A stretch of 64,000 bases of DNA from contig NZ_PJRP01000002.1 in NCBI RefSeq assembly GCF_002858765.1, positions 124,001 through 188,000 of the forward strand, in the 5' to 3' direction. The stretch comes from Cupriavidus pauculus. Lineage in GTDB: Bacteria; Pseudomonadota; Gammaproteobacteria; Burkholderiales; Burkholderiaceae. Made by a program: the position numbers and the translations under genes. Shown in pieces: positions 31,017 to 38,211 of the stretch. Below the pieces are notes generated by a model that searched no databases, had not been told where the DNA came from, and saw nothing but the letters and a program-made list of their open reading frames with translations. How positions within the stretch are numbered: position 1 is the stretch's first letter; each line of letters starts with the position of its first letter.

Positions 31017-32891
31017 TTATCCCCCCACCGGCTTCCCCCCCACATGCCGCACCACCACCGTCGACGACCTTGACGGCAGATTCGCATCCGGCCAGTTCCC
31101 GCCAGCCGCGCCTGTCCCAGTCGGATGCTGGATGTTCACGAAGAACGTAGTCAGATCGGGCGTATAGGCCAGCCCGGTAATCTCGCACCCGACCGGCCCC
31201 ACCAGCAGGCGGCGCACCTCGCGGGTGATCTGGTCTACGTAGTGCATCGAGTTGGCGCCGAAGATATTGGTTGTGGATGAACCTGTGCCCGCGTCCGTCT
31301 GTACCCACAGGCGGCCCTTGGGGTCCACGCGGATGCCGTCGGGACTGCTGAAGGTGGCGCCGATCATGTTGCCCTTCTGGTTTGCCGCCGCGATCGATGG
31401 GTCGCCGCCCAGTAGCAGGATTTCCCACTTGAACTTGGTCGCCAGCGGCGAATCGCCGTCTTCGCGCCAGCGGATGATGTGTCCGTGGGGATTGTTCGCG
31501 CGAGGATTGGCGGCGTCGGTCTGCACGCGGCCGCCGTTGTTGGTCAGGGTGCAGAAGATCGTCTTGTCCAACCCCACCGTGATCCATTCCGGCCGGTCCA
31601 TCAGCGTGGCGCCCACCACGCGGGCGGCTGCCTTGGTGTTGACCAACACGTCTGCCTGGGTGTTGAAGTCGATCGCCGTGGGCGTGGGCGCCGTGGCGAA
31701 CTGCGTCCAGTTGCCCGGGTCCGATGCGCCGGCCACCAGGCCATTCTTGCCCTGTGTCAGTTCGATCCAGTCGCCCGAGCCGTCGGCGTTGAACTTCGCG
31801 ACGTACAGCGTGCCGTTGTCCAGCAGGCTCGCATTGTTCAGTCGATTGGTCGCGTCGAATGCGCTGCCGGGGATGAACTTGTAGATGCAGCCCGGCGTGC
31901 CGTCGTCGCCCATGTAGAAGGCCACGCGGTTATTGGCGTCGGCCATGAACGCGGTGTTCTCGTGGTCGAAGCGGCCCATGGCGGTGCGCTTCACGGGCAG
32001 GCCGGCAATCTGTTGCAGCGGGTCGATCTCGACGATCCAGCCGTAGCCTTCCTCGGTTTGCGTGGGGTCCAGATAGTTGTCGGTGGTTTCCTCGCAGGTC
32101 AGGTACGTGCCCCACGGCGTATGGCCGCTGGCGCAGTTGTTGAGCGTGCCGATCACCACCGGGCCCACTGCGGCGGCAGCCGGGCCGGAGACGCGATAGG
32201 CCGTATTGCCCGAGTAGCGCTTGTTGTAGAGCGAGTTGCGCTTGATCTGCCATTTGTCGGCCACCAGTTCGATCTCGATGACCGACACGCCCACCGATGA
32301 CAGCACGATGCGCTTTTGCTCGGCGGTGGCCGTGGCCGCGTTGTACGAACCCGCCATCAGGATGGCCGCGTCCGGCGCTTCATGGTTGATCGCCAGCAGG
32401 CCGCCCTTTTGCGGGTCGACGTCGGGGATCTCGAAGAAGTGCATGCCGTCGTGATTGCCACCGGCTTGCTGCTCGGTTTCCATCGACGTCTGGAACGCAC
32501 CCTTGTAGCCGGCTGCGCCCGCCGCGACGGGGTCGCCGGCGGAGAACAGCACGTACGACTGGTAATCGTTGGCCACGGTCACCTGGTTGGCCGTGATCTT
32601 CGATGGCAGCGACTGGAAGTTGACGCTGTAGTCCAGCGGCTGCTGGCCCGGCGCGGGGGCCGGAGTGGGCGAGGGCGCCGGTGCCGCCCCGTTGTTGTCG
32701 TCGCCACCGCAGGCCGCCAGCAGCGTACTGCTGCCGAACGCGGACAGCAGCGACACCCCCAGGCTGCCGCGCAGCACGCGGCGGCGTGCGGGGTTGGCGG
32801 CGACCAGTTCTTCCAGCGTCTGTCCCGGTACGGTCTTGTTGCCTTCGGCTTCGCGACGCGGGGTGCGAAGCTTGTCGGTGATGTACGACAT
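31017..32891 (-). CDS. PhoX-family (DUF839) phosphatase, Tat lipoprotein
   Basis: 624 residues. The N-terminus has a twin-arginine-like stretch ARRRVLRGSLG (35-45), a hydrophobic run and a lipobox LLAAC (Cys 61) followed by a Gly/Asp/Pro linker. So it is probably exported folded by Tat and then lipidated. The body carries PhoX features: GMHFFEIPDVDPQKGGLLAINHE, then NNCASGHTPWGTYLTCEET and GRFDHENTAF. PhoX enzymes are calcium/iron-dependent alkaline phosphatases. ATG 32891 has GGAGG 5-9 nt upstream. A clear PhoB box was not found. Confidence 0.85.
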   Translation of the reverse strand: MSYITDKLRTPRREAEGNKTVPGQTLEELVAANPARRRVLRGSLGVSLLSAFGSSTLLAACGGDDNNGAAPAPSPTPAPAPGQQPLDYSVNFQSLPSKITANQVTVANDYQSYVLFSAGDPVAAGAAGYKGAFQTSMETEQQAGGNHDGMHFFEIPDVDPQKGGLLAINHEAPDAAILMAGSYNAATATAEQKRIVLSSVGVSVIEIELVADKWQIKRNSLYNKRYSGNTAYRVSGPAAAAVGPVVIGTLNNCASGHTPWGTYLTCEETTDNYLDPTQTEEGYGWIVEIDPLQQIAGLPVKRTAMGRFDHENTAFMADANNRVAFYMGDDGTPGCIYKFIPGSAFDATNRLNNASLLDNGTLYVAKFNADGSGDWIELTQGKNGLVAGASDPGNWTQFATAPTPTAIDFNTQADVLVNTKAAARVVGATLMDRPEWITVGLDKTIFCTLTNNGGRVQTDAANPRANNPHGHIIRWREDGDSPLATKFKWEILLLGGDPSIAAANQKGNMIGATFSSPDGIRVDPKGRLWVQTDAGTGSSTTNIFGANSMHYVDQITREVRRLLVGPVGCEITGLAYTPDLTTFFVNIQHPTGTGAAGGNWPDANLPSRSSTVVVRHVGGKPVGG

Positions 32892-33261
32892 GTGTTCCTC
32901 CAGTATTTGTGCGGAGCCCACCGTGAAGACGGTGCCGGCGGGGAATAGCCGCGGCCGATACTAGGGAACAAATGTGTCGGTTTAGTTACTGAATGACTGA
33001 TCATTCAGCCATTGAGGGGTGCCTCGTGGGTGCGGGTTCGAGGGATGCTTCAGTTTGCATGACCCGATCCGATAACGCTAAAGCAGGCAAGCCCCCAGTC
33101 GGGATTGCGGAGTCTGGTGCGATGGCTGAGGCGGTCAACCTCAAGGCTATGGCATCGGCGTTTGTCTCGCGCATAATCGGCGTCACGCCAAATCGACCCT
33201 TCCAGAAAAGGGCAATACATCGCTGGTAGTTCTTTGTTGGGTACAACAGGAGAGGTCAAAC
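32892..33261. other. divergent intergenic region between PhoX-family and GH114-like genes
   Basis: 370 bp with no gene I can support. It carries an 8-bp-arm palindrome at 32989-33008 (listed separately). The open frames in it lack a start with SD and have no family motif. Confidence 0.5.
32989..33008. promoter_or_regulatory. palindromic operator candidate
   Basis: Perfect inverted repeat CTGAATGA-N4-TCATTCAG. The size and TGAATGA half-site are typical of TetR-family operators. It lies 98 nt upstream of the PhoX-family start and 254 nt upstream of the GH114-like gene. No TetR gene is near. Confidence 0.45.
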
Positions 33262-34158
33262 ATGCATAGCAAACTGGCAGGCCGTCGCCCGGTGCGACTG
33301 GCCCTGGCAAGTCTCGTCGCCACGCTGGCCGCTTGCGGCGGAGGTGGAGACGACAATGGCGGATCGGTGATGCGCGTGTCCGAGGCATCCACGCTGTCGA
33401 CGCAGGCTGTGAGCAACAGCGTCACGGCCAGTGCCACGCGCTGGATCCCGTCGGTCACCGACACGTGGCAGCTTCAGCTGCAAGGCACGATCAACACCAG
33501 CTACAACGTCGCCGTCTACGACATCGACCTGTTCGATACGCCGCAAACCACCATCAACGCGCTGAAGGCGCTGGGCAAGCGGGTGGTGTGCTATTTCTCG
33601 GCGGGCAGCAGCGAGAACTGGCGCGCCGACTTCTCGAAGTTCAAGCCGGCGGACATGGGTAACGCGCTCGATGGCTGGGCCGGCGAACGCTGGCTCGATA
33701 CGCGCTCGGCCAACGTGCGCGCCATCATGCAGGCCCGCATGGACCTGGCGACGTCGAAGGGCTGCGATGGCATCGACCCGGACAACGTCGACGGCTATAC
33801 CAACAACCCGGGCCTGCCGCTCACCGCGGCCACGCAGCTTGACTACAACCGCTTCCTGGCCGACCAGGCGCACGCCCGGGGCTTGGCCATCGGCCTGAAG
33901 AACGCCGTCGCGCAGTTGAGCGACCTGGCGCCGTCGTTCGATTTCGCAGTCAACGAGCAGTGCTTCCAGTACAACGAGTGCGGCGGCTATTCGGCCTTCA
34001 CGGTGCAGGGCAAGCCCGTGTTCAACGTCGAATACCAGTCGAAGTGGAAGGATGCCGCCACGCGGCAGAAGCTGTGCGCCAAGGCCCAGGCGCTGAACCT
34101 GCGGACACTGGTGCTGCCGCTCGCGCTAAACGACAAGTTCCGCTACAGCTGCGACTGA
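33262..34158 (+). CDS. GH114-like (endo-alpha-1,4-polygalactosaminidase type) lipoprotein
   Basis: 298 residues. Lipoprotein signal with LAAC (Cys 25) and a Gly/Asp linker. A TIM-barrel domain of the glycoside hydrolase 114 type follows: INTSYNVAVYDIDLFDTP, KRVVCYFSAGSSENWR, the acidic strand GCDGIDPDNVDGY (about 167-179) and FAVNEQCFQYNECG. These acidic residues are candidate catalytic ones. Family members hydrolyse galactosamine-rich exopolysaccharide. As a lipoprotein it may act at the outer membrane. Substrate is inferred from family only. Confidence 0.78.
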   Translation: MHSKLAGRRPVRLALASLVATLAACGGGGDDNGGSVMRVSEASTLSTQAVSNSVTASATRWIPSVTDTWQLQLQGTINTSYNVAVYDIDLFDTPQTTINALKALGKRVVCYFSAGSSENWRADFSKFKPADMGNALDGWAGERWLDTRSANVRAIMQARMDLATSKGCDGIDPDNVDGYTNNPGLPLTAATQLDYNRFLADQAHARGLAIGLKNAVAQLSDLAPSFDFAVNEQCFQYNECGGYSAFTVQGKPVFNVEYQSKWKDAATRQKLCAKAQALNLRTLVLPLALNDKFRYSCD

Positions 34159-34202
34159 CTGTCTGAGTATTTGAAGAAACTACTACCCAGTATTCAGGGC
34201 AG

Positions 34203-34751
34203 TCAGGGGCGGGCGGCTTCGCGGCTGCCCGCCTTTTCCATTTCCCGCCACGCCAGGAACAGCCGCGTATCGAATTCCAGCTGGTGATACTGCGGTTCCA
34301 TATGCTCGCAGAGCCGATAGAACGCCTTGTTGTGGTCGGATTCCTTCAGGTGCGCCAACTCATGCACCACGATCATCCGCAGGAATTCGGGCGGCGCTTC
34401 CTTGAATAGCGACGCCACGCGGATTTCCTTTTTCGCCTTCAGCTTGCCGCCCTGCACGCGCGAGATGGCCGTGTGCAGGCCCAGCGCGTGCTGCGCGGTG
34501 TCGAGCCGGGCGTCGTAGCCCACCTTGTGCAGCGGCGGGGCGCTGCGCAGGTATTCCTGCTTGATGTCGGACGTGTAGTCGTAGAGTGCGCGGTCGGTCT
34601 GGATCGTGTGGCGCTCGGGGTAGCGGCGCGCGATGTGGTCGCCCAGCGTGCCGGCCGCCATCGCGGCGCGCACTTGGTCGAGCACATTGGGCGGATAGCC
34701 GCCCAGGAATCGCATCGGGTCTTTCACGCCCGGCCGCCAGCCTTCGGTCAT
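34203..34751 (-). CDS. YgjP-like (M48/DUF45) metallopeptidase
   Basis: 182 residues. The zinc-binding motif is VVHELAHLKESDH (His 130, Glu 131, His 134 and His 140), followed by AFYRLCEHMEP, as in YgjP/WLM-type metallopeptidases. Length and lack of signal peptide fit a cytoplasmic enzyme; the natural substrate is unknown. Its ATG lies one nucleotide after the stop codon of the upstream zinc-ribbon gene, so the two are translationally coupled. Confidence 0.8.
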   Translation of the reverse strand: MTEGWRPGVKDPMRFLGGYPPNVLDQVRAAMAAGTLGDHIARRYPERHTIQTDRALYDYTSDIKQEYLRSAPPLHKVGYDARLDTAQHALGLHTAISRVQGGKLKAKKEIRVASLFKEAPPEFLRMIVVHELAHLKESDHNKAFYRLCEHMEPQYHQLEFDTRLFLAWREMEKAGSREAARP

Positions 34752-34752
34752 C

Positions 34753-34977
34753 TTAGTGGTGATGATGGTGGTGGTGCATCCAGCTGTTATCCATCGAATG
34801 CACGAACGACTCCACGGCATCCTTGTCGCCCAAGGCGTGGCGCATCATCTCGCCGCACTTGCAGAAACCCTGGTACGGGGTGATGTGCGAGCACGCCGAC
34901 GTCTTCTGTAGATACAGCGTGACGGGTTTTGCGCACTTTTTGCACTTGAACTTGAGGGTCAGGGCGGGTTTGCTCAT
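34753..34977 (-). CDS. small zinc-ribbon protein with natural seven-histidine tail
   Basis: 74 residues with two Cys pairs: FKCKKCAKPV near the N-terminus and GFCKCGEMM in the middle, suggesting one zinc site. The C-terminus reads MDNSWM followed by seven histidines directly before the TAA. It is co-oriented and coupled to the YgjP-like metallopeptidase gene (TAA then one nucleotide then ATG). I do not recognise the family; metal binding or metal delivery to the neighbouring metallopeptidase is conceivable but unproven. Confidence 0.7.
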   Translation of the reverse strand: MSKPALTLKFKCKKCAKPVTLYLQKTSACSHITPYQGFCKCGEMMRHALGDKDAVESFVHSMDNSWMHHHHHHH

Positions 34978-35126
34978 GGGAATCGGGATAAAAACTGCGT
35001 CGATGCGAAACCCGCCATTGTACCGGCCGCGCCCATCGGCCGCCGGGCAAGCCTAAGCCGGCCAATCCGTTTGCTACACTCCCGCCATTCCCCAGCATTC
35101 CAACCGAATCCAACCGAACACGCTCC

Positions 35127-36794
35127 ATGGCACAGTACGTTTTCACCATGAACCGCGTGGGCAAGATCGTTCCGCCCAAGCGTCACATTCTCAAGGACAT
35201 CTCGCTGTCCTTCTTCCCGGGTGCCAAGATCGGCGTGCTGGGCCTGAACGGCTCGGGCAAGTCCACGCTGCTGAAGATCATGGCCGGTCTCGACAAGGAG
35301 ATCGAAGGCGATGCCACGCCGATGCCGAACCTGAACATCGGCTACCTGCCGCAGGAACCGCAGCTCGACCCCGAGCAGACTGTCCGTGAATCGGTGGAAG
35401 AAGCCCTGGGCGGCGTGTTCGAGGCCCGCAAGAAGCTCGACGAGATCTACGCGGCCTATGCCGAGCCGGACGCCGACTTCGACGCGCTGGCCGCCGACCA
35501 GGCCAAGTACGAGGCCATCCTGGCCGCCAGCGACGGCAACAACGTCGAACTGCAGCTGGAAATCGCCGCCGACGCACTGCGCCTGCCGCCGTGGGACGCC
35601 AGGATCGGCAACCTGTCCGGTGGTGAAAAGCGCCGCGTGGCGCTGTGCCGCCTGCTGCTGTCGCGCCCGGACATGCTGCTGCTCGACGAACCCACCAACC
35701 ACCTGGACGCCGAATCGGTGGACTGGCTCGAACAGTTCCTGACGCGCTTCCCGGGCACCGTGGTTGCCGTCACCCACGATCGCTACTTCCTGGACAACGC
35801 CGCCGAGTGGATTCTGGAACTGGACCGCGGCCATGGCATCCCCTGGAAGGGCAACTACAGCTCGTGGCTGGAGCAGAAGGAAGACCGCCTGAAGCAGGAA
35901 GAGGCCACGGAGTCGGCCCGCCAGAAGGCGCTGAACAAGGAACTGGAGTGGGTGCGCCAGAACCCGAAGGGCCGCCAGGCCAAGTCCAAGGCGCGTCTGG
36001 CCCGTTTTGACGAGCTGAATAGCCAGGAATACCAGAAGCGCAACGAAACCCAGGAAATCTTCATCCCCGTGGGTGAGCGTCTGGGTAACGAGGTTATCGA
36101 GTTCGACAACGTCAGCAAGGGCTTTGGCGATCGCATGCTGATCGAGAACCTGAGCTTCAAGGTGCCACCGGGCGCCATCGTCGGCATCATCGGCCCGAAC
36201 GGCGCCGGCAAGTCGACGTTCTTCAAGATGCTGACGGGCAAGGAGCAGCCGGACAGCGGCGAGATCAAGATTGGGCCGACGGTGAAGATGGCCTTCGTCG
36301 ACCAGAGCCGCGACGCGCTGGATGGCAGCAAGACCGTGTTCGAGGAAATCTCGGGCGGCTCGGACATCCTGACCGTGGGCCGCTACGAAACCCCGTCGCG
36401 CGCGTACATCGGCCGCTTCAACTTCAAGGGCGGCGACCAGCAGAAGACCGTGGGCACGCTGTCCGGCGGTGAACGTGGCCGACTGCACATGGCCAAGACG
36501 CTGATCGCCGGCGGCAACGTGCTGCTGCTGGACGAACCGTCGAACGACCTTGACGTGGAAACGCTGCGCGCGCTGGAAGACGCGCTGCTGGAATTCGCCG
36601 GCTGCGTCATGGTGATCTCCCACGACCGCTGGTTCCTGGACCGTATCGCCACCCACATCCTCGCCTTCGAGGGCGATTCGCATGTGGAGTTCTTCCCCGG
36701 CAACTACCAGGAATACGAAGCCGACAAGCGGAAGCGCCTGGGCGAAGAAGCCGCCAAGCCGAAGCGCATCCGCTATAAGCCGATTACGCGCTGA
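35127..36794 (+). CDS. ettA: energy-dependent translational throttle protein EttA (ABC-F)
   Basis: 555 residues, two ABC domains in one chain and no membrane segment. First Walker A is GLNGSGKST (39-47), signature LSGGEKRR near 163, Walker [13 protein letters not shown]. The second Walker [10 protein letters not shown] is near 355 and LSGGERGR near 445. The arm and linker region ([28 protein letters not shown]) is typical. EttA binds the ribosomal E site and gates entry into elongation according to ATP/ADP. The length matches E. coli EttA. Confidence 0.96.
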   Translation: MAQYVFTMNRVGKIVPPKRHILKDISLSFFPGAKIGVLGLNGSGKSTLLKIMAGLDKEIEGDATPMPNLNIGYLPQEPQLDPEQTVRESVEEALGGVFEARKKLDEIYAAYAEPDADFDALAADQAKYEAILAASDGNNVELQLEIAADALRLPPWDARIGNLSGGEKRRVALCRLLLSRPDMLLLDEPTNHLDAESVDWLEQFLTRFPGTVVAVTHDRYFLDNAAEWILELDRGHGIPWKGNYSSWLEQKEDRLKQEEATESARQKALNKELEWVRQNPKGRQAKSKARLARFDELNSQEYQKRNETQEIFIPVGERLGNEVIEFDNVSKGFGDRMLIENLSFKVPPGAIVGIIGPNGAGKSTFFKMLTGKEQPDSGEIKIGPTVKMAFVDQSRDALDGSKTVFEEISGGSDILTVGRYETPSRAYIGRFNFKGGDQQKTVGTLSGGERGRLHMAKTLIAGGNVLLLDEPSNDLDVETLRALEDALLEFAGCVMVISHDRWFLDRIATHILAFEGDSHVEFFPGNYQEYEADKRKRLGEEAAKPKRIRYKPITR

Positions 36795-36809
36795 TCGGTG
36801 ACAGGTTGT

Positions 36810-36839
36810 CTCCCCTCTCCCGCCTGCGGGAGAGGGGAG
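36810..36839. repeat. GC-rich palindrome, family copy 1
   Basis: Perfect 14-bp arms ctcccctctcccgc / gcgggagaggggag with a 2-nt loop, between ettA and the convergent metallophosphoesterase gene. Same family as 40647-40673 and 54133-54158. It may double as a terminator but lacks a T run. Confidence 0.75.
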
Positions 36840-36857
36840 CACGCCAAAGTACCCTCC

Positions 36858-38000
36858 TCAAGCCCGGACGAGCCTCACCAGCGTGATCTCCGACGGCGCG
36901 CCAAACCGCTTCGGCGGTCCCCAGTAGCCCGTTCCGCGGCTCACATAGATCCACATGCTTTCATGCCGGTTCAGCCCATGCACATAGGGCTGCTGCATCG
37001 GCACGAACAGGTTCCACGGCCAGAACTGGCCGCCATGGGTGTGTCCCGACAGTTGCAGGTCGAATCCGGCCGCGGCGGCAGCCGGTGCCGAGCGCGGCTG
37101 GTGCGCAAGCAGCACGCGTGCCGCGGCATTGGCCGGCGCGCCGTGCAGCGCGCGTACGGGGTCGCTGCGATGGCTCTCGATAAAGCCGCCCGCCGTGAAA
37201 TCGGTCACGCCGCCCAGCACCAGCGATGCCTCGCCACGCGCCACCACCACGTGTTCGTTCATCAGCACGCGCAGGCCCAGGCGGGTCAGTTCCTCGATCC
37301 ACGGCTCGGCGCCCGAGTAGTACTCGTGGTTGCCAGTCACAACGTAGGCGCCATGCGGCGCCGATAGCCGCGCAAACGGCGCCGTGTGGGCCGACAGCTC
37401 GCGCACCGAACCATCCACCAGATCGCCGGTAATGGCGATGGCGTCGGGCTCCAGGCCGTTCACGCTATCTACAATGCGATTCAGGTAGGGCGCCTTGATG
37501 GTGGGCCCCACGTGGATGTCGCTGATCTGCGCGATCGTAAATCCTTCAAATTCCCGGGGCAGGTTGGCGATCGGCACATCCACCTTCTTCACCCGCGCCA
37601 GGCCGCGCGCATTGAAGTAGCCGATCACCGACACGGCCACCGCCAGCCCGACCACCGCTGACGCGCTGTAGAACGCCAGCCCCGCCGGCTGCCAGCGGGC
37701 TAGCATCGCCACCAGCAGGAAGAGGTCGCGCGCAACGGTCAGCACCAGCAGCGAAGAGAAGAATCCCATTGCGAGCATGCCGATCCAGCTCAGCTTGTCG
37801 GCCCAGCCGCTGGCGAGGCGCCGCGCCATCAGCGCGGCAGGAATCAGCAACGTCGAAGCGATCAGCCACAGCACGGCCAGCGCGTGAATGGCGGCAGGCA
37901 GCGGCAGGGCCGGCAGCAGCCGCGCGCCGATATAGGCATGCAGCGCGGCGACGATCGCGGTAGGAACCAGCAGGGAACGGCGGGAGCGCCTGGTACTCAT
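36858..38000 (-). CDS. membrane-anchored metallophosphoesterase
   Basis: 380 residues. The N-terminal half has about four hydrophobic helices; the C-terminal half is a calcineurin-like phosphoesterase. Motifs in order: ISDIHVGPT (metal site), ITGDLVDG, VTGNHEYYSG and LSGHTHGGQFWP. The active site is predicted on the cytoplasmic or periplasmic face depending on helix count, which I cannot settle. Relatives of this layout (YkuE/YaeI type) include lipid-A-precursor or phospholipid phosphoesterases, so a lipid substrate is possible. Monocistronic. Confidence 0.85.
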   Translation of the reverse strand: MSTRRSRRSLLVPTAIVAALHAYIGARLLPALPLPAAIHALAVLWLIASTLLIPAALMARRLASGWADKLSWIGMLAMGFFSSLLVLTVARDLFLLVAMLARWQPAGLAFYSASAVVGLAVAVSVIGYFNARGLARVKKVDVPIANLPREFEGFTIAQISDIHVGPTIKAPYLNRIVDSVNGLEPDAIAITGDLVDGSVRELSAHTAPFARLSAPHGAYVVTGNHEYYSGAEPWIEELTRLGLRVLMNEHVVVARGEASLVLGGVTDFTAGGFIESHRSDPVRALHGAPANAAARVLLAHQPRSAPAAAAAGFDLQLSGHTHGGQFWPWNLFVPMQQPYVHGLNRHESMWIYVSRGTGYWGPPKRFGAPSEITLVRLVRA

Positions 38001-38211
38001 GGCAGGGGCGTCAGAGTCGGGTTCGAGTGTAGGTGAGGCTGCCGGGGCGGTGCTTCAAGGGTCGGATTCCAACTAAAAATGGACAATGCACCACTTTGGC
38101 GCAGCCATGTGATCTGTCCGGTTTATTCAGGTCCGATGAATATTTTCGCGGCACATTGTTCTTGCAACCGCACTAATTTAGATTCATCTGACGCCGAATG
38201 CTGGAGATTCC

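Noticed and set aside
34974..36842. 622-codon minus-strand open frame opposite ettA
   Set aside because: Composition artefact; ettA with both ABC domains is on the other strand.
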